A stretch of 64,000 nt of DNA from NCBI GenBank assembly GCA_035625725.1, contig DASPPB010000080.1:3736-67735 (forward strand), in the 5' to 3' direction. Below the pieces are notes generated by a model. That model saw only the letters and a list, made by a program, of their open reading frames with translations. It made no database searches and was not told the DNA's origin. This DNA comes from GJ-E10 sp035625725 (GTDB lineage: Bacteria; Pseudomonadota; Gammaproteobacteria; Burkholderiales; Burkholderiaceae_F). The position numbers were made by a program, and so were the translations under genes. Position 1 is the first letter of the stretch, and each line of letters starts with the position of its first letter. This document shows positions 36,884 to 43,942 of this stretch, piece after piece.

Positions 36884-37240
36884 TCAAACGCTCCAAAGGA
36901 TTTGGATACACCAAACCAGGCAATACAGCAGCCACACGATCGTGCCCACGTGCAACGCAAGCCGCAATCCCGCGGGCTTTATGTAGTCCATCCAAATGTC
37001 GCGCACGCCGATCCATGCGTGGTAGCAAAGCGCGATAACCGCAAGCACGGTAACGAGCTTCATCGGTACCGGGGCGAAAATCCCCGCCCAGGCCTCGTAG
37101 TCAAGCCGCCGCGCAAGCGCCAAGCCACCGGCGACCAACAATACGAAGGCGATGAGTACGAGCGCGGTCACGCGCTGAACGAGCCAGTCGCGTAATCCGT
37201 AGTGCGCCCCGACGAACACCCGCCGAGATCCGATGGCCAT
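36884..37240 (-). CDS. sdhD: Succinate dehydrogenase membrane anchor subunit
   Basis: Three-helix anchor that, with SdhC, binds haem b and ubiquinone; 118 residues. Key segments are LVQRVTALVLIAFVLLVAGG (helix 1) and IALCYHAWIGVRDIWMDYIK (helix 2, with the haem and quinone residues H and Y). The ATG overlaps the sdhC stop by four bases. Confidence 0.93.
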   Translation of the reverse strand: MAIGSRRVFVGAHYGLRDWLVQRVTALVLIAFVLLVAGGLALARRLDYEAWAGIFAPVPMKLVTVLAVIALCYHAWIGVRDIWMDYIKPAGLRLALHVGTIVWLLYCLVWCIQILWSV

Positions 37241-37659
37241 CAAAGCACTCCAAAGACAAACAGCGCAAAAACGAAGGTCAGCGACACGCTCACGGCGAGC
37301 ACCGCGACGGAACTGCGCAGGGCCGCGATCCGGTCGACGCCAAGGTGCAAATCCAGCAGCAAAAAGCGCACTCCGGCGCAGAGGTGGTGCAGCAGGGCCC
37401 AGCCCAGCCCGAGGAGCACAAGGCGTGAGAGCCAGCCCTGACACAGTTGCACGAGGCGATCGAAACTGCTCTCCGAACTCAGGCTCAGGTCGAAGAGCCA
37501 AAGCAGCAGGGGCAGGAACAAAAACAGCAACAAACCGCTGATCCGGTGCAAGATCGAGACCACGCCCGGCAGCGGCAGACGGTAGTTGCGCAACTGATCG
37601 ACGCGGATGTTGCGGATCTGCGACCGCGATGCACGGGGAGAGGGATGCGGCTTCGTCAT
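37240..37659 (-). CDS. sdhC: Succinate dehydrogenase cytochrome b556 subunit
   Basis: Haem-b anchor subunit of complex II, 139 residues from MTKPHPSPRA. Helix 1 contains the conserved SILHRISGLLLFLFLPLL (serine and arginine of the quinone site), and helix 2 includes LLGLGWALLHHLCAGVRFLL with the haem-ligand histidine. It is the first gene of sdhCDAB-sdhE. The GntR gene lies about 110 bp upstream on the same strand. The in-frame extension to 37779 has no family similarity. Confidence 0.92.
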   Translation of the reverse strand: MTKPHPSPRASRSQIRNIRVDQLRNYRLPLPGVVSILHRISGLLLFLFLPLLLWLFDLSLSSESSFDRLVQLCQGWLSRLVLLGLGWALLHHLCAGVRFLLLDLHLGVDRIAALRSSVAVLAVSVSLTFVFALFVFGVL

Positions 37660-37771
37660 AGTCGGTTCCGCGCCAATGGTACGACGACCGAATCGCCAGG
37701 TCGCGACGCTATTCTGACGCAATTCGCGCGCGGGGCAAAAACTTGCTTGGAGCGCATCGGGGGCGGTCGCC

Positions 37772-38539
37772 TTACACAAGCACGTTGTGGTAGTAGTAAT
37801 CCCGAGTCACGTAAAGACCGCGCCGTACTTCGACCGGCCGCTCGCCGTAGGTAAAGGAAAGGCGTTCGACGAGCAACAGAGGGCTGCCCAGGGCGACCTG
37901 CAGAAGTTCAGCACCGCTTTCGTCAGCCGCAACGGCGCGCAGCCGCTCATCGGCGCGAACCATGGGTACTCCGAACTCGGTTTCGAACAATCCGTATAGC
38001 GGGCCGCTATAGGCCGCAAGCCGCTCGTAGTTCAGTCCGCGAAACGTACGGGCCGGCAGCCAGATGTCATCGAGCACGACCGGTGCGCCGGCAAAGCGCA
38101 AAACGCGCCGAACGAAGACGACGCCCGCGCTTGCCTTAAGATCGAGGCGGGCGGCGATTTCGACCGGCGCGCGCACGCGCCGGCATTCGATGAAGCGGCT
38201 TTGCGCAGCGGGCATCTCGCCATCGTCGGCGCGCAACCGCAAAAACCGATATTGGGCGCGAGGCTCCAGGTGGGTTGCGACGTATGTGCCTTTGCCCTGG
38301 CGGCGCACCAGCAGGTGCTCGGCGGCCAGCTCGTCGATTGCCTTGCGCACCGTGCCCTGGCTGACCTGAAAACGGGAGGCGAGCTCGAGTTCGCTCGGTA
38401 TCGCCCCTGCCGGTTTCCATTCGCCGCGGCGCAATCCCTCAAGCAACAAGCGCTTGATTTGCTTGTACAAAGGCGAATACAACGCAGTCCGCTTGGCCGG
38501 GCTGACGGATGCGCCGGAAGAAACCGGATTGGAGGTCAT
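37772..38539 (-). CDS. GntR-family (HutC-type) transcriptional regulator at the sdh/mdh divergence
   Basis: A 255-residue regulator. The winged-helix domain shows YSPLYKQIKRLLLEGLRRGE and PSELELASRFQVSQGTVRKA, ending in VRRQGKGTYVATH; the C-terminal UTRA ligand domain follows (RVLRFAGAPVVLDDIWLPAR to the end). It lies between sdhC (same strand) and mdh (opposite strand), so it probably controls one or both. The effector is unknown; a TCA or propionate intermediate is a guess from context. I recall a GntR gene in this place in Bordetella-like genomes. The start at MTSNPV was preferred to 38599. Confidence 0.88.
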   Translation of the reverse strand: MTSNPVSSGASVSPAKRTALYSPLYKQIKRLLLEGLRRGEWKPAGAIPSELELASRFQVSQGTVRKAIDELAAEHLLVRRQGKGTYVATHLEPRAQYRFLRLRADDGEMPAAQSRFIECRRVRAPVEIAARLDLKASAGVVFVRRVLRFAGAPVVLDDIWLPARTFRGLNYERLAAYSGPLYGLFETEFGVPMVRADERLRAVAADESGAELLQVALGSPLLLVERLSFTYGERPVEVRRGLYVTRDYYYHNVLV

Positions 38540-38600
38540 GGGCAAATCGGGTCGCTTTTGCGCATAGTGAACCAGAACGGCGCGGCGCGCGCAAGACAAT

Positions 38601-38631
38601 CTTATATCTTATATATGAGTTGGCGTATACT
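38601..38631 (+). promoter_or_regulatory. Likely mdh promoter with an overlapping palindromic operator
   Basis: An AT-rich island in a GC-rich context between the divergent GntR and mdh genes. It contains two direct CTTATAT units (38601-38607, 38608-38614) and an imperfect palindrome CTTATATATGAG (38608-38619; 10 of 12 symmetric). A TATACT -10 hexamer follows at 38626-38631, leaving a leader of about 140 bases before mdh. A GntR-type dimer bound at the palindrome would cover the -35 area. Assignment to this regulator is inference. Confidence 0.5.
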
Positions 38632-38774
38632 GGCCGCGTCACTCCGGACCGGCACCGCCGCCCGCGGCCCCCGGCATGCCGGGACATACCGCGGGATTAG
38701 ACTTTTCCGTGGCTGCAGGCCTTACATCAAAGAACAAGCCGTCCCCAATTGCTTATGCCATCAGGAGAACCGTG

Positions 38775-39773
38775 ATGAGTGCACAGTCCGCGCGACCCGT
38801 ACGCGTTGCCGTCACCGGCGCAGCCGGCCAGATCGGGTACTCACTGCTGTTTCGCATCGCCTCGGGGGAAATGCTCGGCCCCCAGCAGCCCATTGCCCTG
38901 CACCTGCTCGAGATCCCGGACGAAAAGGCCCAAAAAGCGCTCAAGGGCGTGATGATGGAACTGGAGGATTGCGCCTTTCCCCTGCTCGCCTCGCAACACG
39001 CTTTTCACGATCCCAATGCCGCCTTTCGCGATGTGGATATCGCGCTTTTGGTCGGTGCGCGTCCGCGCGGCCCGGGAATGGAGCGCAAGGACTTGCTGGC
39101 CGCCAACGCGCAGATCTTCACGGTGCAAGGAAAGGCGCTCGACGCCGTGGCGAACCGCAGCGTCAAGGTGCTGGTCGTCGGCAATCCCGCCAACACCAAC
39201 GCGTATATCGCCATGAAATCGGCACCGGGACTGTCGCCAAGCAATTTCACGGCAATGCTGCGGCTCGATCACAATCGCGCCGTCTCGCAAATCGCCGCGC
39301 GCCTTGGCCGGCCCGTTCAGAGCGTTGAGAAGGTCTGCGTCTGGGGCAATCACTCCACGACGATGTACGCGGACTACCGCTTCGCGACCGTCGAGGGCCG
39401 TTCGGTACGAGAACTCATCAACGATGAGGCCTGGAATCGTGACGTGTTTTTGCCTACGGTCGCCAAGCGCGGCGCGGTGATCATCGATGCGCGCGGGCTC
39501 TCCTCGGCAGCGTCGGCCGCAAACGCCGCAATTTGCCACATTCGAGACTGGGTCCAGGGCACTGCCGGTCGGTGGACTTCCATGGGAATCGCCTCCGATG
39601 GCAGCTACGGGGTTCCGAAGGAAACGATCTTCGGGTTCCCCGTGACATGCTCCGGAGGCGATTACCGCATCGTTGCGGACCTGCCCATCGATGCGTTCTC
39701 GCGGACCTGTCTGGATCGCACGCTCGCGGAATTGCTCGAGGAACGCCGCGGCGTGGAACACCTCCTCGCCTAA
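38775..39773 (+). CDS. mdh: Malate dehydrogenase
   Basis: NAD-dependent oxidation of malate to oxaloacetate, 332 residues. The nucleotide motif is VTGAAGQIGYSLLFRIASGE; substrate and active-site residues are in VGARPRGPGMERKDLL, VVGNPANTNAYIAMK, RLDHNRAVSQIA and WGNHSTTMYADYRF. This is the cytoplasmic-type MDH usual in betaproteobacteria. Two in-frame ATGs upstream are rejected because they precede the likely promoter leader or lack similarity. prpB follows 64 bp downstream. Confidence 0.96.
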   Translation: MSAQSARPVRVAVTGAAGQIGYSLLFRIASGEMLGPQQPIALHLLEIPDEKAQKALKGVMMELEDCAFPLLASQHAFHDPNAAFRDVDIALLVGARPRGPGMERKDLLAANAQIFTVQGKALDAVANRSVKVLVVGNPANTNAYIAMKSAPGLSPSNFTAMLRLDHNRAVSQIAARLGRPVQSVEKVCVWGNHSTTMYADYRFATVEGRSVRELINDEAWNRDVFLPTVAKRGAVIIDARGLSSAASAANAAICHIRDWVQGTAGRWTSMGIASDGSYGVPKETIFGFPVTCSGGDYRIVADLPIDAFSRTCLDRTLAELLEERRGVEHLLA

Positions 39774-39837
39774 ACCAAGTCGCGCCGCTGCAAACTCTGG
39801 CGCCCGGTCCCAACCCGACGGAGGAGAAAGCCCCATC

Positions 39838-40764
39838 ATGTCGAACGGATCCCCCGGCGCACGGTTTCGTGCCGCGCTTGCCCAAGAGCGACCGCTGCAA
39901 ATCGTCGGCGCGATCAATGCCAACCACGCGCTGATGGCGAGCCGAGTGGGATACCGCGCGCTGTATCTTTCGGGCGGGGGCGTGGCCGCGGGCTCGCTGG
40001 GCATGCCGGACCTCGGTCTGAACACCCTCGATGACGTGCTTACGGACGTGCGGCGCATCACCGATGTCTGCGATACACCGCTACTCGTCGACGTCGACAC
40101 CGGCTTCGGCCCGAGCGCCTTTAACATCGCCAGAACGGTGCACGCGCTATGCAAATTCGGTGCAGCGGCGCTGCACATCGAGGATCAAGTCGGTGCAAAA
40201 CGTTGCGGGCATCGGCCCAACAAAGAGATCGTCTCCGTGGCCGAAATGGCCGACCGCGTCAAGGCCGCGGTCGATGCACGCACGGATCCAGAGTTTTTCG
40301 TCATCGCCCGCACGGATGCGATTGCTACCGAGGGTGTCGAGCGCGCCATCGAGCGCGCATTGGCTTGCACCGCGGCCGGCGCCGATGCGATTTTCGCCGA
40401 AGCGGTCCGCGACCTCGGTACCTATCGGCGTTTTGCCACCGCGGTTTCGGTGCCCGTGCTTGCGAATCTGACAGAGTTCGGCCAAACGCCGCTCTTCACG
40501 GTGCCGGAGCTGCGCGATGCGGGCGTGGCGATGGCCCTGTACCCGCTGTCGGCGTTTCGCGCAATGAACAAAGCGGCCTTGCGCGTCTACGAGGCCATCC
40601 GGCGCGACGGCACCCAGCGCACGGTCGTGGACACCATGCAAACGCGCGAAGAACTCTATGAGGTCATCTCCTATCACGAGTTCGAACGCAAGCTCGACGA
40701 GCTCTTTGCGCAGCACAACAGCGAGGGCCGCGACGGCGGCGCGCGACCACCCGTAAAGACCTAA
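39838..40764 (+). CDS. prpB: 2-methylisocitrate lyase
   Basis: Cleaves 2-methylisocitrate to pyruvate and succinate in the methylcitrate cycle. The 308-residue protein has the PEP-mutase/isocitrate-lyase core: YLSGGGVAAGSLGMPDLGL, VDVDTGFGPSAFNIAR, the catalytic AKRCGHRPNKE, and VIARTDAIATEGVERAIER. The start at 39838 has a good GGAGGAGAAAG site upstream. It is first in prpB-prpC-prpD. Confidence 0.95.
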   Translation: MSNGSPGARFRAALAQERPLQIVGAINANHALMASRVGYRALYLSGGGVAAGSLGMPDLGLNTLDDVLTDVRRITDVCDTPLLVDVDTGFGPSAFNIARTVHALCKFGAAALHIEDQVGAKRCGHRPNKEIVSVAEMADRVKAAVDARTDPEFFVIARTDAIATEGVERAIERALACTAAGADAIFAEAVRDLGTYRRFATAVSVPVLANLTEFGQTPLFTVPELRDAGVAMALYPLSAFRAMNKAALRVYEAIRRDGTQRTVVDTMQTREELYEVISYHEFERKLDELFAQHNSEGRDGGARPPVKT

Positions 40765-40791
40765 ACGCAGCTCGACACTCTGGGAGTCACC

Positions 40792-41955
40792 ATGGCCGAA
40801 GTATCCAACGCCCCCGGCAACGCCCCCAAGGCCAAGAAGTCCGTCGCACTTTCGGGCGTCGTAGCCGGCAACACCGCGCTGTGCACGGTCGGTCGCACGG
40901 GCAATGATTTGCACTATCGGGGTTACGACATTCTCGACTTGGCCGAGGCATGCCAATTCGAGGAAGTTGCGCATCTGCTGATCCACGAATATCTGCCCAC
41001 CGCGGGTGAACTGGCTCGCTACAAGAAGCGCTTGCGTGCGCTTCGCGGTCTGCCAGCTGCGCTGCGCTCTGCGCTCGAGTGCCTGCCCGCCTCCACCCAC
41101 CCGATGGATGTGCTGCGTACCGGCGCGTCGGCTCTCGGTACCGTGCTGCCGGAGCGCGAGGGGCACCCGGTTGACGGTGCACGCGACATCGCCGACCGGC
41201 TGCTTGCGTCCTTTGGATCGATGCTGCTTTACTGGTACCACTACAGCCACAACGGCAGGCGCATCGAGGTGGAGACCAACGACGACTCGATCGGTGGCCA
41301 TTTTCTGCACCTCTTGCATGGCACTGCTCCCAGCGAACAATGGGTGCGCGCCATGCACACCTCGCTCATCTTGTACGCGGAGCACGAGTTCAATGCCTCA
41401 ACGTTCGCCGCACGGGTGATCGCTGGTACCGGCTCGGATCTTTATTCGGCCATCGTAGGCGCGATCGGGGCATTGCGCGGACCGAAGCACGGGGGCGCCA
41501 ATGAGGCGGCCTACGAGATCCAGTCGCGTTACCGCGACGCCGATGCGGCCGAGGCCGACATCCGGCGTCGCCTTGAGCAAAAAGAAGTCATCATCGGGTT
41601 CGGGCATCCTGTCTACACAATCTCCGATCCGCGCAACAAGGTTATCAAGGAATTGGCGCGACACTTGGCGCAAGACTCCGGGACGATGCACCTGTTTTCC
41701 GTGGCCGAGCGCCTGGAAGCCATCCTCTGGGACCAAAAGCGGATGTTCCCGAACCTCGACTGGTACAGCGCGGTCTCGTACCACTTGCTGGGCGTGCCGA
41801 CGGCAATGTTCACCCCGCTGTTCGTTATTTCGCGCACGACCGGATGGAGCGCCCACATCATCGAGCAGCGCATCGACAACAAGATCATTCGCCCGAGCGC
41901 CAATTACGTGGGGCCGGAGGATCTGGAGTTCGTTCCCATCAACCGCCGAAGCTAG
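40792..41955 (+). CDS. prpC: 2-methylcitrate synthase
   Basis: Condenses propionyl-CoA with oxaloacetate, 387 residues. The citrate-synthase fold is shown by LHYRGYDILDLAEACQFEEV, the histidines in YAEHEFNASTFAARV and RGPKHGGANEAAYE, and the aspartate region IGFGHPVYTISDPRNK. The shorter N-terminus and the FEEVAHLLIHEYLPT segment fit PrpC rather than GltA, and position next to prpB and prpD confirms it. There are 27 bp to prpB and 9 bp to prpD. Confidence 0.94.
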   Translation: MAEVSNAPGNAPKAKKSVALSGVVAGNTALCTVGRTGNDLHYRGYDILDLAEACQFEEVAHLLIHEYLPTAGELARYKKRLRALRGLPAALRSALECLPASTHPMDVLRTGASALGTVLPEREGHPVDGARDIADRLLASFGSMLLYWYHYSHNGRRIEVETNDDSIGGHFLHLLHGTAPSEQWVRAMHTSLILYAEHEFNASTFAARVIAGTGSDLYSAIVGAIGALRGPKHGGANEAAYEIQSRYRDADAAEADIRRRLEQKEVIIGFGHPVYTISDPRNKVIKELARHLAQDSGTMHLFSVAERLEAILWDQKRMFPNLDWYSAVSYHLLGVPTAMFTPLFVISRTTGWSAHIIEQRIDNKIIRPSANYVGPEDLEFVPINRRS

Positions 41956-41964
41956 CGCGACACC

Positions 41965-43416
41965 ATGTCCTCGCACATCAGCAACGTTCGCCCGAAACCC
42001 GACAAGGTCCTCGTCGATATTGTCGATTACCTTCTCGACACCCCGATCGAGTCAAAAGCCGCCTTCGACACCGCCCGTTACTGTCTCCTGGACACGCTCG
42101 GCTGTGGATTCGAGGCGCTGGAGTATCCGGCCTGCACCAAACTGCTCGGTCCGATCGTTCCCGGGACGGTGGTTCCCAACGGTGCCAAGGTCCCGGGCAC
42201 GCCGTTTCAGCTCGACCCGGTGCAAGCCGCATTTAACATCGGCGCGATGATTCGCTGGCTGGATTTCAACGACACGTGGCTTGCCGCCGAATGGGGACAC
42301 CCTTCCGACAATCTGGGCGGGATCCTGGCGTGCGCAGACTGGCTCTCACGCAACGCGGTGGCCGCAGGGCGGCGACCTCTTCACGTGCGCGAAGTGCTCG
42401 AGGCCATGATCCGTGCGCACGAGATCCAGGGATGTATCGCGCTGGAGAACTCCTTCAACAAAGTTGGACTCGACCACGTGGTGCTCGTCAAGGTCGCCAC
42501 GACCGCCGTCGTCGGACGCATGCTCGGTCTGAACCGCGAGGAAATCATCAATGCCTTGTCCCTGGCGTGGGTCGATGGACAGGCGCTGCGCACCTATCGA
42601 CATGCTCCCAATACGGGATCGCGCAAGAGTTGGGCCGCGGGCGATGCCACGTCGCGCGGGCTCCGACTTGCGCTGATCGCCCGCACGGGAGAGATGGGAT
42701 ATCCGTCGGTTCTTACGGCCAAGACCTGGGGTTTTTACGACGTGTCCTTCGGCGGAAAACCATTTCGCTTCCAGCGGCCCTATGGCAGCTACGTTATGGA
42801 AAACGTGCTCTTCAAAATTTCCTTCCCGGCCGAGTTCCATTCGCAAACCGCCGTCGAGGCGGCGATGGGCCTGCACCCGGAAATCCAGCGTCTGGGGCGC
42901 TCGGCCGACGACATCCGCAAGATCACCATCCGCACGCACGAAGCCTGCATTCGCATCATCGACAAAAAGGGCCCGCTGCACAATCCGGCCGACCGCGATC
43001 ATTGCATCCAGTACATGGTCGCGGTGCCGCTTCTTTTTGGACGCCTCACCGCACAAGACTACGAGGACGCGGTTGCGAGCGACCCGCGCATCGACCGACT
43101 GCGCGAAAAGATCGTCTGCGTGGAGGACGAGCAGTTCACCAAGGACTATCACGACCCGCAGAAGCGCTCGATCGCCAACGCGCTTACGGTCGAGTTCGCG
43201 GACGGCAAGACGCTGCCCGAAGTGGTCGTCGAATTCCCCATCGGCCACAAACGCCGCCGCAAGGAAGGCATGCCCGTTCTCATGGAGAAGTTCAGGACCA
43301 ATTTGGCGCGCATCTTCTCCGAGAAGCAGGCCGGAGCCGTGCTCGCGCTGGCCGAGGACGCCGAGCGCTTCGACGCTACACCTGTGCATGAGTTCGTCGA
43401 TCTGATGACCCCCTGA
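41965..43416 (+). CDS. prpD: 2-methylcitrate dehydratase
   Basis: Dehydrates 2-methylcitrate to 2-methylaconitate, 483 residues, MmgE/PrpD fold. Landmarks are ALEYPACTKLLGPIVPGTVV, RWLDFNDTWLAAEWGHPSDN, LAWVDGQALRTYRHAPNTG and RKSWAAGDATSRGLRLA. The full length and good conservation indicate an active enzyme. Being PrpD rather than AcnD/PrpF, it needs a partner aconitase for rehydration, which the acnA gene downstream could provide. Confidence 0.95.
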   Translation: MSSHISNVRPKPDKVLVDIVDYLLDTPIESKAAFDTARYCLLDTLGCGFEALEYPACTKLLGPIVPGTVVPNGAKVPGTPFQLDPVQAAFNIGAMIRWLDFNDTWLAAEWGHPSDNLGGILACADWLSRNAVAAGRRPLHVREVLEAMIRAHEIQGCIALENSFNKVGLDHVVLVKVATTAVVGRMLGLNREEIINALSLAWVDGQALRTYRHAPNTGSRKSWAAGDATSRGLRLALIARTGEMGYPSVLTAKTWGFYDVSFGGKPFRFQRPYGSYVMENVLFKISFPAEFHSQTAVEAAMGLHPEIQRLGRSADDIRKITIRTHEACIRIIDKKGPLHNPADRDHCIQYMVAVPLLFGRLTAQDYEDAVASDPRIDRLREKIVCVEDEQFTKDYHDPQKRSIANALTVEFADGKTLPEVVVEFPIGHKRRRKEGMPVLMEKFRTNLARIFSEKQAGAVLALAEDAERFDATPVHEFVDLMTP

Positions 43417-43465
43417 TGGGAATCGATGGGGCGGAGTCGGACGCGAAGGTCTAGGAGCAGGCAAC

Positions 43466-43942
43466 ATGACGTTTGAGGCGAGTCCATCTCGGCCGCGCGG
43501 CGCGCAGGCCGCCGGGGCGACGGTGTTCGCGTGCGTCGCGCTCGCCCTGGCTGGGTGCGCGACGTACTACGATCTGACGCTTACGCCGCGTGCCGGGGGC
43601 AAACCGTCGTACGGCACGGCCCACGAACTGACGCCGGGCCAGGCCGCCGTCTCGATCACCATCGACGACAAAACGTACAAGGGTACCTGGACGCAGCTCA
43701 ACCCCGAACGCTCGACCACGTACGTCGGGGCATCGTCCTGGGGCTGGTGGGAATGGGGGCCGTCGAGCGCGGGCAACCGCGATGCGGGCGAGACGGTCGC
43801 CAGAGCTCTGCTGCAGGCATTTGACGGCACCGGAATGCGTTGCGATTTTTATGGCTCGTCCATTGGCCACGGTACGGGCAAGTGCGTCGACGACAAGGGT
43901 CTAATTTTTGATGTTCAATTTCGCTCACGGAATTCCCAATGA
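43466..43942 (+). CDS. Putative lipoprotein between prpD and acnA
   Basis: A 158-residue protein with a hydrophobic N-terminal segment and a lipobox (CVALALAGCATYYDL; lipidated cysteine near residue 31). The rest is a soluble domain with tryptophans (SSWGWWEWGPSSAGN) and two later cysteines (MRCDFYGSS and GKCVDDKG) that could form a disulfide. I do not recognise a family. The stop overlaps the acnA start by four bases, so the two are translationally coupled even though one product is exported and the other cytoplasmic. Confidence 0.75.
   Translation: MTFEASPSRPRGAQAAGATVFACVALALAGCATYYDLTLTPRAGGKPSYGTAHELTPGQAAVSITIDDKTYKGTWTQLNPERSTTYVGASSWGWWEWGPSSAGNRDAGETVARALLQAFDGTGMRCDFYGSSIGHGTGKCVDDKGLIFDVQFRSRNSQ

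Noticed and set aside
35034..36986. 650-codon plus-strand frame opposite sdhA
   Set aside because: Antisense shadow of the flavoprotein gene with no recognisable domain.
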